Below the pieces are notes generated by a model. It had not been told where the DNA came from and made no database searches. It worked only from the letters and a program-made list of their open reading frames with translations. DNA of 34,272 nucleotides from positions 1 to 34,272 of the forward strand of contig NZ_JADYUH010000025.1 in assembly GCF_021531665.1 (NCBI RefSeq), given 5' to 3'. A program made the position numbers and the translations under genes. The DNA is from Prevotellamassilia timonensis. Lineage in GTDB: Bacteria; Bacteroidota; Bacteroidia; Bacteroidales; Bacteroidaceae. The stretch's first letter is position 1. Every line of letters starts with the position of its first letter. Shown here piece by piece: positions 17,127-28,320 of this stretch.

Positions 17127-19628
17127 TCAATTCTTGAGAATGGTGGAGATGATGAGACCCAAGGAACTCATGATGGTGCCGAGTTGAAGAATTTCAGAGA
17201 AGGTGATACCTTTGCGTTTTTTGCGGGCAGGGACAATCAGGTTGCAGCCGGGGTGAATGTCCTTCGCGCTCTTCACCTTCGTCACCGTCCCGTTCATGTT
17301 CACGGCATAGACGTCTCGTTTTTTGGCATTCTGTCCAAAGCCGCCGGCTTGGTTGATATAGTAACTGAGTTTCATTCCTTCAGCATAAGCCACCGTGTTG
17401 GGATACATCACTTCTCCGTTGATGGAAACCGTGTTGTTGAACTGAGGGATGATGAGGACGTCGTTGTCTTGCAGCACGAGGTCATAGCGGTCAGAGCCGG
17501 GATGTTTGAGTGCTTCTTCCAAATTGATGCCCATGGTTCGGGTGTCACCGATTTCAAGTTTTTTCATATCGACGGAGTCTCCGCTGAGGGCGAACTTCAG
17601 CATGTTGAGTTGCTTTGCTTTTTCTCCCGGCGTCAGTTTGCGTTCCAAATGAGCGCCCATGGCGTAGGCCTCCTGCGTCAGTCCGCCCGCAGCCTTCACC
17701 AAATCACTCAGACGCATGCCTTTCGAGGTGAGAACATAGGCCCCGGTGAAATTGACTTCGCCGCGCACATGGACGTGTTCTTGCTCCACGTAGCCCGGCG
17801 AGCGTCTCACAAAGACTTCGTCAAAAGGTTCCAGTTCAAAGCCGGGTGTACCGTCCACCACGAAGCCTTCTTTAAGTTTGAAACTATAGGTCTCAGCCAC
17901 TTTTGACGAGGAAGATGTGGCAACTTTGTTGCGAATGCGACGAGACACATCTACTTTTACCAGTGAGGCGGCATCCTTGAGACCTCCGGCTTGAAGGATG
18001 AAACTTTCAAGGGTGGTGTGTTCGGCAAACTCATATTCTCCGGGATAGTTCACCTCGCCTTTGATGGTCAAGACTTTTTCACCCTGTGCCAATTTTCGGG
18101 AAGGGATGAACAACACGTCTTCGTTTTTGAGTGCGATGTCTGCAACGGAGTGGTTCATGATGCCTGTCGCGTCAAGTTGAATGACCTCAAGGGTTCGGTC
18201 TTCTTTCATGCGGTGAATCATGGCGTGCGCGCTGAAAGCATCCTCAGTCAGACCGCCTGCGCTTTCAATGAGTTGGCGAACGGTGGTGATGTTCCCGTCC
18301 ATCTGATACATTCCCGGGCGTTTCAAGGCACCTTTCGCTTCAACCATGTTTTTGAAGCGGTTCAGCACACTGTCCACCGCCAGGCTGTCGCCATCACAGA
18401 GTTGAAAGTTGTTGCGCTCAAATTCGTCAACCGTGTGGACGGTGAGCATGTCCCCAGCGCGGCGGATGAGTCTCACGCTGCCGCGGTAGGCGTCTCCGGT
18501 GAAGCCTCCGGCATATTTGATGAGTGTGCCGACGCTCTCTTTGCTTTTCATCTCGTAGAACATCGGGCGTTTGACCTTACCGGTGACTTGCACGAGACAC
18601 TCGTATGGCTCAACGATGATGACGTCGCCAGAGGTGAGTCGAACGTTGCCTTTCATGTTCCCGTTGAGGATGTAGTCATAGATGTCGCAGGTTGAAATGA
18701 GTTTTCCTTTGCGATAGATGCGGATGTTTCTCAGCGTACCGATTTCGTTGGTTCCTCCCGCCATGTAGAGAGCGTTGAAGACGGTGGCAAAGGCAGAGAG
18801 CGTGTAGGTGCCGGGCACTTTGACTTCTCCCATCACGTCCACGGTGATGGTTTTGGTTTGTCCGACGGTGAGTCTGATTTGCGAACCGCCGTAGCGTGCC
18901 CCCACGGTGCTGCGGAGTTTGGCGTTGGCTTGTGCAACGGTCAATCCGTCCACGGAGACGGGGCCGTAGTTGGTGATGTCAATCGTTCCGTCTGGCGTGA
19001 CCGTGCTTTCGATTCGTTGTTGGGAGGCTCCCCAAATGTCCACAAAGACTGCGTCGCCCGGGCCGAGGCGATAGTCCTGCGGCGTGGCAATGTTCATGTT
19101 GGGCTCAAAAGAGAGTTGTTTGTTGTTGAAGATGTTTCGTCCGAAAACCTGGCGTGTCGGGTCTTCTTTCTCCATTTCCTCTTCTTCTTCGGGCAAGAGA
19201 ATTTCGAGTTCGTCATAGAGGGCGTTCTCCTTCATCGTTCGCCTTTGTTCCACTTCCCTTTTTGTCATCTCAGACCTTTCCTTTTCCTGCACCTTGCGTT
19301 GTTTTTCGCCTTTCGGCTCTTCGCGTTTTTCGCCGTTGGCTTTTCGTGTGCGGTCAGTTCCCTTCTCCCGTCCGGAGATGTTTCTGGCACCGGGCACTTC
19401 ACCGGCTTGTTCTTTCTCATAGTTTGAGCGAATCCGACGAATCTGTTCGACCGTGACGCCGTTTTCCATGAGTTTCGTGACGATTTCGGAGCGGCTCGCT
19501 CCTTGCTCTGTTTGATCTTTGATGAACTTCATGATTTGTTCATCGGTCATGGAATTTTGTGCCGTGACGTTCAACGCAGCCACGAAGGCAATGACGAGAA
19601 AAAGAAAGAATCTGCGAATGTGGGACAT
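17127..19628 (-). CDS. Wza-like polysaccharide export protein with multiple SLBB domains
   Basis: An 833-aa protein with a signal peptide (MSHIRRFFLFLVIAFVAALN). Residues 25-150 form an unusual, highly charged stretch rich in K, E and R. A Poly_export domain follows (about 180-265, YRLGPGDAVFVDIWGASQQR), then five or so SLBB repeats (for example VTGKVKRPMFYEMKSKESV, IKGEVNYPGEYEFAEHTTL, VRGEVNFTGAYVLTSKGMRL). The end is a hydrophobic helix (ILQLGTIMSSLGLIISTIL) resembling the membrane-crossing helix of Wza. It would form the outer-membrane exit channel of the polysaccharide. It is much longer than E. coli Wza (about 380 aa); long multi-SLBB versions are common in Bacteroidota. It is first in the locus, behind a probable promoter at 19798-19805. 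Confidence 0.92.
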   Translation of the reverse strand: MSHIRRFFLFLVIAFVAALNVTAQNSMTDEQIMKFIKDQTEQGASRSEIVTKLMENGVTVEQIRRIRSNYEKEQAGEVPGARNISGREKGTDRTRKANGEKREEPKGEKQRKVQEKERSEMTKREVEQRRTMKENALYDELEILLPEEEEEMEKEDPTRQVFGRNIFNNKQLSFEPNMNIATPQDYRLGPGDAVFVDIWGASQQRIESTVTPDGTIDITNYGPVSVDGLTVAQANAKLRSTVGARYGGSQIRLTVGQTKTITVDVMGEVKVPGTYTLSAFATVFNALYMAGGTNEIGTLRNIRIYRKGKLISTCDIYDYILNGNMKGNVRLTSGDVIIVEPYECLVQVTGKVKRPMFYEMKSKESVGTLIKYAGGFTGDAYRGSVRLIRRAGDMLTVHTVDEFERNNFQLCDGDSLAVDSVLNRFKNMVEAKGALKRPGMYQMDGNITTVRQLIESAGGLTEDAFSAHAMIHRMKEDRTLEVIQLDATGIMNHSVADIALKNEDVLFIPSRKLAQGEKVLTIKGEVNYPGEYEFAEHTTLESFILQAGGLKDAASLVKVDVSRRIRNKVATSSSSKVAETYSFKLKEGFVVDGTPGFELEPFDEVFVRRSPGYVEQEHVHVRGEVNFTGAYVLTSKGMRLSDLVKAAGGLTQEAYAMGAHLERKLTPGEKAKQLNMLKFALSGDSVDMKKLEIGDTRTMGINLEEALKHPGSDRYDLVLQDNDVLIIPQFNNTVSINGEVMYPNTVAYAEGMKLSYYINQAGGFGQNAKKRDVYAVNMNGTVTKVKSAKDIHPGCNLIVPARKKRKGITFSEILQLGTIMSSLGLIISTILKN

Positions 19629-19797
19629 TTGTCTTTTTTTGAAAAGGGAGTTAGTGGAAGGTGTCTTTCACGCCGCCTCGGAAGTGGCGTTTCAAAGATC
19701 CGGGGAATGTGTTTTTCGCTAAACCGGACACACCATATTATATATAATAATGCGTGCGAGGCATATATAATAAAACCGAGAGACGCATATTTTATTG

Positions 19798-19805
19798 CAA
19801 AAGTA
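19798..19805 (-). promoter_or_regulatory. Putative -7 box for the polysaccharide locus
   Basis: TACTTTTG on the minus strand matches TAnnTTTG. It would give a leader of about 160 nt before the exporter gene, containing AT-rich near-repeats (TATATAATAA at 19741 and again near 19763). No clear -33 TTG is present at 20 bp. Confidence 0.4.
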
Positions 19806-19864
19806 AGAAGTTTTTTACACATACGCCCTTTCTCTTCTCTTCTCCGTCGCCTTTCTCTTCTCAT

Positions 19865-20046
19865 GGGCGCAGTTCGCCATGCTCGGAAAACCGGGGTCGG
19901 AAATCAGAGTGGAATGCTACGAACGTGCTATTCGCTGGTTCGAAGGAGTCGCCAAAGGACCAAACATCAATCCCTGCATTCGTCAAAACCTAACGTTCGC
20001 AGACAGCGTGGCATTGTTCCTGCGTGCTTCGTCGCTCTTTTCCACC
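19865..20046. other. Upstream part of the 1.5 kb gap with no recognised gene
   Basis: The stretch has base composition like the neighbouring genes and a short open frame (19879-20067), but no recognisable domain and no link to a promoter. It could be a gene remnant. The rest of the gap (20047-21208) is made of repeats and regulatory signals listed separately. Confidence 0.3.
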
Positions 20047-20180
20047 GCCTGCAAACGTACTTTTTGATGAAAGACAGTGTGGAAGTCCTGCATATTATAT
20101 GGGGTGCTCAAAAAGCAACTGAACCTTAATTACAGGACAATCCAATACTACTCAATCACCAATCTTTTTGAGGACAGCAA
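20047..20180 (+). repeat. Interspersed repeat, copy A (about 120 bp)
   Basis: From CGCCTGCAAACG onward this stretch aligns with 25766-25890 in the same orientation, sharing TTTTTGATGAAAGAC, GTCCTGCATATTATA and CTCAATCACCAATCTTTT with scattered mismatches. The middle (about 20110-20143) resembles an end of the thi-cluster MITE-like elements, with more differences than copy B. Confidence 0.7.
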
Positions 20181-20189
20181 TTGTTGTTT

Positions 20190-20463
20190 TGGAACACACC
20201 TTGACACTGCAATATACGTAAATTAAAGGGGAAACAAAAAAACTCTGCAAACTATACACAAACCCTACATTCTGTCCTTTATCTTTCTGATTATACGCGC
20301 GTTACGAAATGTATAGTTTGTACTTCAAACTATTCACAAACTATACATTAACTATACATTGAAGCGTTCAAAACCCTACACAAAACGGAGCGCAAACCCT
20401 ACACAAAACTCTGCACACAAAACTCTACATTTTGTTTTTTGAACACGACTCATGCGAAGGGAG
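20190..20463 (-). repeat. Intergenic repeat island 2: inverted copy of the island 1 module
   Basis: Read on the minus strand, this region repeats the block order of island 1: CACACTTGCTCC, TTCAAAAAACAAAATGTAG, a variable array of TGTAGGGTTT / TGTATAGTTT / TGCAGAGTTT units, ACAAACTATACATTTCGTAA, and a right block ending TTTCCCCTTT and ATTTACGTATA. The 11-bp inverted repeat of the right block is intact (CAAACTATACA at 20248-20258, TGTATAGTTTG at 20310-20320). Confidence 0.82.
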
Positions 20464-20582
20464 CAAGTGTGCTGTTAGTTGTGGCGACGCGAGTCGCAAC
20501 CTTGTGCAAGTGTGCTGTTAGTTGTGGCGACGCGAGTCGCAACCTTGTGCAAGTGTGCTGTTAGTTGTGGCGACGCGAGTCG
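20464..20582 (+). repeat. 43-bp tandem repeat, about 2.8 copies
   Basis: Copies begin at 20464, 20507 and 20550 and look identical; the third stops after 33 bp. Each carries GCGAC-GCGA-GTCGC, a perfect 5-bp stem with a four-base loop of the GNRA type, inside GTTGTGGCGAC...GTCGCAAC. There are no spacers, so it is not a CRISPR array. Confidence 0.9.
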
Positions 20583-20635
20583 ATTCACCTCCAAAATTTT
20601 CCACGCCCAAGGCGGTTTTTCGGTTTTAACACTTC

Positions 20636-20666
20636 TTGCTTTTGGCGACGAAAAGTATTATATTTG
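20636..20666 (+). promoter_or_regulatory. Full Bacteroidetes-type promoter without an adjacent gene
   Basis: -33 TTG (20636-20638), a 20-bp spacer and -7 TATATTTG (20659-20666) match the consensus well. Initiation would fall near 20672, just ahead of the terminator at 20678-20705. The nearest gene on this strand starts at 21209 and has its own -7 box. Confidence 0.65.
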
Positions 20667-20677
20667 TACAGAGATAT

Positions 20678-20705
20678 GGGAGGAGCCTCGGCTCCCCCCT
20701 TTTTT
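20678..20705 (+). terminator. Intrinsic terminator directly after the 20636-20666 promoter
   Basis: GGGAGGAGC, loop CTCG, GCTCCCCCC forms a strong GC-rich stem, followed by six T residues (20700-20705). It would end a transcript begun near 20672 after about 30-35 nt. Confidence 0.7.
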
Positions 20706-20734
20706 CGTTACTTTCTCTTTAAAATCGGGGAATT

Positions 20735-20813
20735 TAGGAGCGCATCCGGGAAAAATTTGCCTTCCCCTAATTTAAATTTGCCTTCTTCTAATTTTAATTA
20801 GGGGAAGGCAAAG
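20735..20813. repeat. AGGAGCGC and GGGGAAGGCAAA repeat module, inverted relative to the right-hand island
   Basis: TAGGAGCGCATCC followed by GGGAAAAATTTGCCTTC matches, on the opposite strand, the junction of the 21-bp and 22-bp arrays near 34130-34160. The GGGGAAGGCAA unit occurs in both orientations, giving a 16-bp perfect inverted repeat (20757-20772 and 20796-20811) around a 23-bp centre. Confidence 0.75.
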
Positions 20814-21112
20814 AAAAATTATGCGCCGAGAAGGCAAAATTGGGAGGCGGAAAGTGTTCTCGGAAGTTAAAAATGTTAATGTCGAATCGCTAAAAAATGG
20901 CTCAAAATTGTTGGATTTTTTTAGGGGAGTTCACCGGCATCTTGGAATCAGAAAGGGACAAGGACGCGGTCTGACGCCATGAAGCACCGACCGCTTCGTT
21001 TTGAAAAAACAACCCCGTCGTTTTGGGGTTAAACGTTCCGGCGCACAAAGAAAATGGCGGACAGCCACATCAAAAAAACTCAAATTTTCATGCAAACGGC
21101 GGATTTTTAAAT
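20814..21112. other. Remaining upstream region of the beta-galactosidase gene
   Basis: No gene is visible. A small hairpin at 21011-21030 (AACCCC/GGGGTT) is followed on the minus strand by GTTTTTTC and could act as a terminator for minus-strand transcripts leaving the beta-galactosidase leader. Another weak stem lies near 20966-20996. Confidence 0.3.
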
Positions 21113-21120
21113 ACTTTTGT
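21113..21120 (+). promoter_or_regulatory. -7 box for the beta-galactosidase gene
   Basis: TACTTTTG matches TAnnTTTG, with a TTTTC stretch (21086-21090) near the -33 position. The predicted leader is about 80 nt, ending at the ATG at 21209. Confidence 0.5.
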
Positions 21121-21127
21121 CTCGTGA

Positions 21128-25576
<4,449 letters not shown>

Positions 25577-25634
25577 AGAGGGACCGCACAAAGCAGACGA
25601 ACTGCCATCCACAAAACGCACCATGAATGATTAG

Positions 25635-25663
25635 GAGGTGACGCTTCGGCGTCGCCTCTTTTT
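25635..25663 (+). terminator. Rho-independent terminator of the beta-galactosidase gene
   Basis: AGGTGACGC, loop TTCG, GCGTCGCCT forms a stem with a UUCG tetraloop and one G-U pair, followed by CTTTTTC. It lies about 60 bp after the stop codon. Confidence 0.88.
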
Positions 25664-25765
25664 CAATTGTGGATGTGCACTCCACTCTCGCCCGCGGAGA
25701 TGGCGGGGGGAGCCGCTTTAAGTTGGTATCAAGTCAGCCCTAAGGAAAAAGTGACGGCTCGCCGC

Positions 25766-25890
25766 CTGCAAACGAACCTTTTTGATGAAAGACTGTGTGG
25801 GAGTCCTGCATATTATAAGGTGTGCTTAAAAATCAACTCAACCTTATTTCAGAACGCCCCTATACTCAATCACCAATCTTTTCGCAGATA
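25766..25890 (+). repeat. Interspersed repeat, copy B (about 120 bp)
   Basis: Direct, imperfect copy of 20047-20170. Its centre (25828-25860, AAAAATCAACTCAACC through AGAACGCCCC) is the reverse complement of the left end of the MITE-like element at 32579 (GGGGTGTTCT through GGTTGAGTTGATTTTT). The flank CTATACTCAATC resembles the flank of the element before thiH. Confidence 0.72.
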
Positions 25891-25907
25891 GCAATAATAA
25901 AAATGAG

Positions 25908-25915
25908 TAAATTTG
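25908..25915 (+). promoter_or_regulatory. -7 box for the C10 protease operon
   Basis: TAAATTTG matches TAnnTTTG. Initiation would fall within a few bases of the ATG at 25922, making that start nearly leaderless; the in-frame ATG at 25952 would then have a leader of about 30 nt. A TTTT run at 25879-25882 is a poor -33 box. Confidence 0.5.
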
Positions 25916-25921
25916 CGGCGT

Positions 25922-27865
25922 ATGCAAGAAACAAACAATCACAAGAAGCCAATGTGGCGACACGCTGTCACGCTTTGTCTTGCCCTTTTTTGTCTGACCC
26001 TTTCTGCCTTCGCGTTTCCCGTTGATGAGGCGGCAGCCAGACGGCGCGCCGTTGAATTCTTCCAAAAGCAGGGGAAACTCAAATCCAGCGACGTGAAAAA
26101 CACAGAGGTGAAGGTGGAGACCTTTGCTGCCGCTTTCCTGTGCCGCCACAAGGACAGTTTTGTTCTGCTCGCTGCCGACGATGCCTGTCCCGAGGTGTTG
26201 GGCTATGGCACCGCCTCGGCGTCAGCCTCGATGCCTGCCCCTTTGGCTGCCATGTTGCGTCGTCCCGCCGCCACGCTGTCCACTGCTCTCAAGGGAAACT
26301 ATCCGCCCGGCGGTGCGCAGTCTTGGACTCCCGTTGCGCCGTTGCTCACCACCGTGCGTCACCAAAGCGCGCCCTACAATCGCGCCTGTCCCACCTACAT
26401 CACCTCCTCGGGAGAGACCTATCCGACGCTTGTCGGCTGCGTCGCCACCGCCATGGAGCAGATTCTGACCTACCATCACGCCCCCGTCGTTTTGCGCGAC
26501 ACACTGAAAGGTTGGGAAACGGAACACTACACCGTGCCTGACATCCTGCCCGGCACTTCTGTCGATACGCGCCTCATTTTGGATGACTATGACGAAGAGC
26601 GTCCCGCTTCGGAGGAAGCCATTGACGCCGTCGCCCGCCTGTCTTTCATGCTCGGCGTGGCGTGCCACATGAACTGGGAACCTTCCTCCAGCGGCGCCCA
26701 CACTTTCCGCCTCGTTGAACCGTTGCAGCGCGCTTTTGGTTATGGATACGTAAACTATTTGGACAGTTACCTCTATCCTCCTGCCTCTTTTTGGAACTAT
26801 CTCGCTTCCGAAATCGCCGCTCGCCGCCCGGTCTATTATGCGGGCAGCATTATGCGCGGTGGCGGTCATGCCTTTGTCTTAGACGGGCTGGATGCCGACG
26901 GACTGTTCCATGTGAACTGGGCGTATGGCGGCGACTATGATGGCTACTTCCGTTTGGATGTTCTGGCACATCCGCAACCCGAGAGCGACCGGCTCAACGA
27001 GGCGGTGGAGAGCGGTTTCTTCTGTAATCAGGAGTGCCTCACTTTCTTCCCCGACAGTTTGGAAGTCACGCCGCCCGACAGCCTGCGGCGCACCGGCAGT
27101 GAAATCAGCGTTGAACGTGTCAGTTTCGGTGCAGAGCCTTGCACGGGTTGTCCCACACCGGTCAGTCTGCATCTTCGCAACACGACGGATTCCGTCCTCA
27201 CCACTCCTTTCGCGCTCATTGTCAATGAACCCTCCGACACTGCCGTCTTTGAGCAAGGCGAATGGCTTGCCCTTACGGGCGGTACGATGGAAGGCGGCGA
27301 GACAACCGTGAAAACGGTCTTCCCCACCTTCCCCTCAGCCGGCGAGAAAGTGCTGAACGTGACTGCCGATGGCGAAACCATCCTTTTCACCATGCCCTTC
27401 CAAGTCTGTGAGGGAGGCACGACCGACATGCAACACGACGCTCCCGAGTTGGAGTTTGAGGCGGGCGGCACAGTCGCCATTCATCAGCGCTTCTCCAACT
27501 CCTCGTCCGAGGAGCGTGCGGCACAGGAATACATTTTCTGCGTGGCGGATTCGGCAGGCAGTCCCGAAGTTGAAATCATACGCCACATCTTCCTCGCTCC
27601 CTCTGCCGACACCGTGGTGACCGTTCGTTTCCGCGACCTTGTCCCCGGCACGGGCTATCAATACCTGCTCCGCGCCTACTGGCCCGTCGTGGTGAGTCAA
27701 GGCTTTGTCATGCCCCTCTCTCCCGACGGTGTCTCCCCCGTCACCACCGACTCGCAGAGTCCGGCGCAATGGTACGACCTCAGCGGACGCCCCATTGCGA
27801 CGCCCCAACGCCTCGGCGTCTATTTGAAACGTCAGGGCGGAAAGACCAGTCTGCAAATTCCTTGA
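25922..27865 (+). CDS. Secreted C10 family cysteine protease (streptopain/interpain-like)
   Basis: 647 aa from the ATG at 25922, or 637 aa from the ATG at 25952; both give a signal peptide ending near SAFAFP. The propeptide (about 35-150) is followed by the catalytic domain: Cys C173 in VGCVATAMEQIL, His H316 in GGGHAFVLDG, and the downstream FHVNWAYGG Trp motif, all diagnostic of family C10. A beta-rich extension of about 270 residues follows, ending in WYDLSGRPIATPQ and GVYLKRQGGK, a short form of a T9SS-type C-terminal signature. Relatives include SpeB, interpain A of Prevotella intermedia and PrtT of P. gingivalis, which degrade host proteins. It heads a three-gene unit with only 23 bp to the next gene. 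Confidence 0.92.
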   Translation: MQETNNHKKPMWRHAVTLCLALFCLTLSAFAFPVDEAAARRRAVEFFQKQGKLKSSDVKNTEVKVETFAAAFLCRHKDSFVLLAADDACPEVLGYGTASASASMPAPLAAMLRRPAATLSTALKGNYPPGGAQSWTPVAPLLTTVRHQSAPYNRACPTYITSSGETYPTLVGCVATAMEQILTYHHAPVVLRDTLKGWETEHYTVPDILPGTSVDTRLILDDYDEERPASEEAIDAVARLSFMLGVACHMNWEPSSSGAHTFRLVEPLQRAFGYGYVNYLDSYLYPPASFWNYLASEIAARRPVYYAGSIMRGGGHAFVLDGLDADGLFHVNWAYGGDYDGYFRLDVLAHPQPESDRLNEAVESGFFCNQECLTFFPDSLEVTPPDSLRRTGSEISVERVSFGAEPCTGCPTPVSLHLRNTTDSVLTTPFALIVNEPSDTAVFEQGEWLALTGGTMEGGETTVKTVFPTFPSAGEKVLNVTADGETILFTMPFQVCEGGTTDMQHDAPELEFEAGGTVAIHQRFSNSSSEERAAQEYIFCVADSAGSPEVEIIRHIFLAPSADTVVTVRFRDLVPGTGYQYLLRAYWPVVVSQGFVMPLSPDGVSPVTTDSQSPAQWYDLSGRPIATPQRLGVYLKRQGGKTSLQIP

Positions 27866-27888
27866 ACAGCCAAGCCACTCAGAAGTTC

Positions 27889-28293
27889 ATGAAAAAGATA
27901 AAAATTGAAAGCAGCCTCCTCACTCACACCGAACACGGCGAGGAGCGCATTGAAAACCAAACCGAAGGACACTGCGAGGTGGGCGAACACGGCGTGCGCC
28001 TCACCTTCGACGAACTCGAGGGAAACCGGCACACTGTGTGGGTCATTGCTGACGGGCTGGCAGAGTGCCGCCGCAGCGGAGACGTCACCTCTCGTTTCGT
28101 TTTCGTTCCGCAACGCATGCTCGAAGCACCCTATGCCATCCACGGACAGACGCTCCCGATGCAACTCTACACCCACGCGCTCAGTCTCAAACTCTCCCCC
28201 AAAGGCGGACGCTGCGAAATACGCTACACCCTGCTGCAAGGCGGACAAGCCGTTGCCGACAACCATCTTGAACTACGCTTCACCTTCCTGTAA
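27889..28293 (+). CDS. Small beta-barrel protein, DUF1934/YwiB-like
   Basis: A 134-aa protein without signal peptide, from the ATG at 27889; the frame extending to 27769 overlaps the protease gene. The alternating pattern VRLTFDELEGNRHTVWVIAD, then ECRRSGDVTSRFVFVP, an aromatic YAIHGQTLPMQLYTHALSLK, and CEIRYTLLQGGQAVADNHLE follows the calycin-like DUF1934/YwiB fold. Function is unknown. It lies between a C10 protease and an M20 dipeptidase with short gaps (23 and 27 bp), so it is probably co-transcribed. Confidence 0.6.
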   Translation: MKKIKIESSLLTHTEHGEERIENQTEGHCEVGEHGVRLTFDELEGNRHTVWVIADGLAECRRSGDVTSRFVFVPQRMLEAPYAIHGQTLPMQLYTHALSLKLSPKGGRCEIRYTLLQGGQAVADNHLELRFTFL

Positions 28294-28320
28294 TCACACC
28301 TTATACACCTTATTATATAT

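Noticed and set aside
15884-17137. 417-codon frame on the plus strand
   Set aside because: It lies antisense to the wzz-like gene and the end of the polymerase gene, which carry clear family features; its own translation has none.
19629-19865. Invertible promoter for the polysaccharide locus, as in Bacteroides capsule loci
   Set aside because: AT-rich near-repeats are present, but no clean inverted-repeat pair flanking a promoter and no nearby invertase gene.
19503-20129. 208-codon frame on the plus strand
   Set aside because: It starts antisense inside the exporter gene, runs through its promoter region and ends in the dispersed repeat; no domain is recognisable.
20464-20582. CRISPR array
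   Set aside because: The 43-bp units are directly adjacent without spacers and no cas genes are in the window.
20479-20801. Open frames of 78 and 98 codons
   Set aside because: They run through the 43-bp tandem repeat, a promoter and a terminator hairpin, and resemble no protein.
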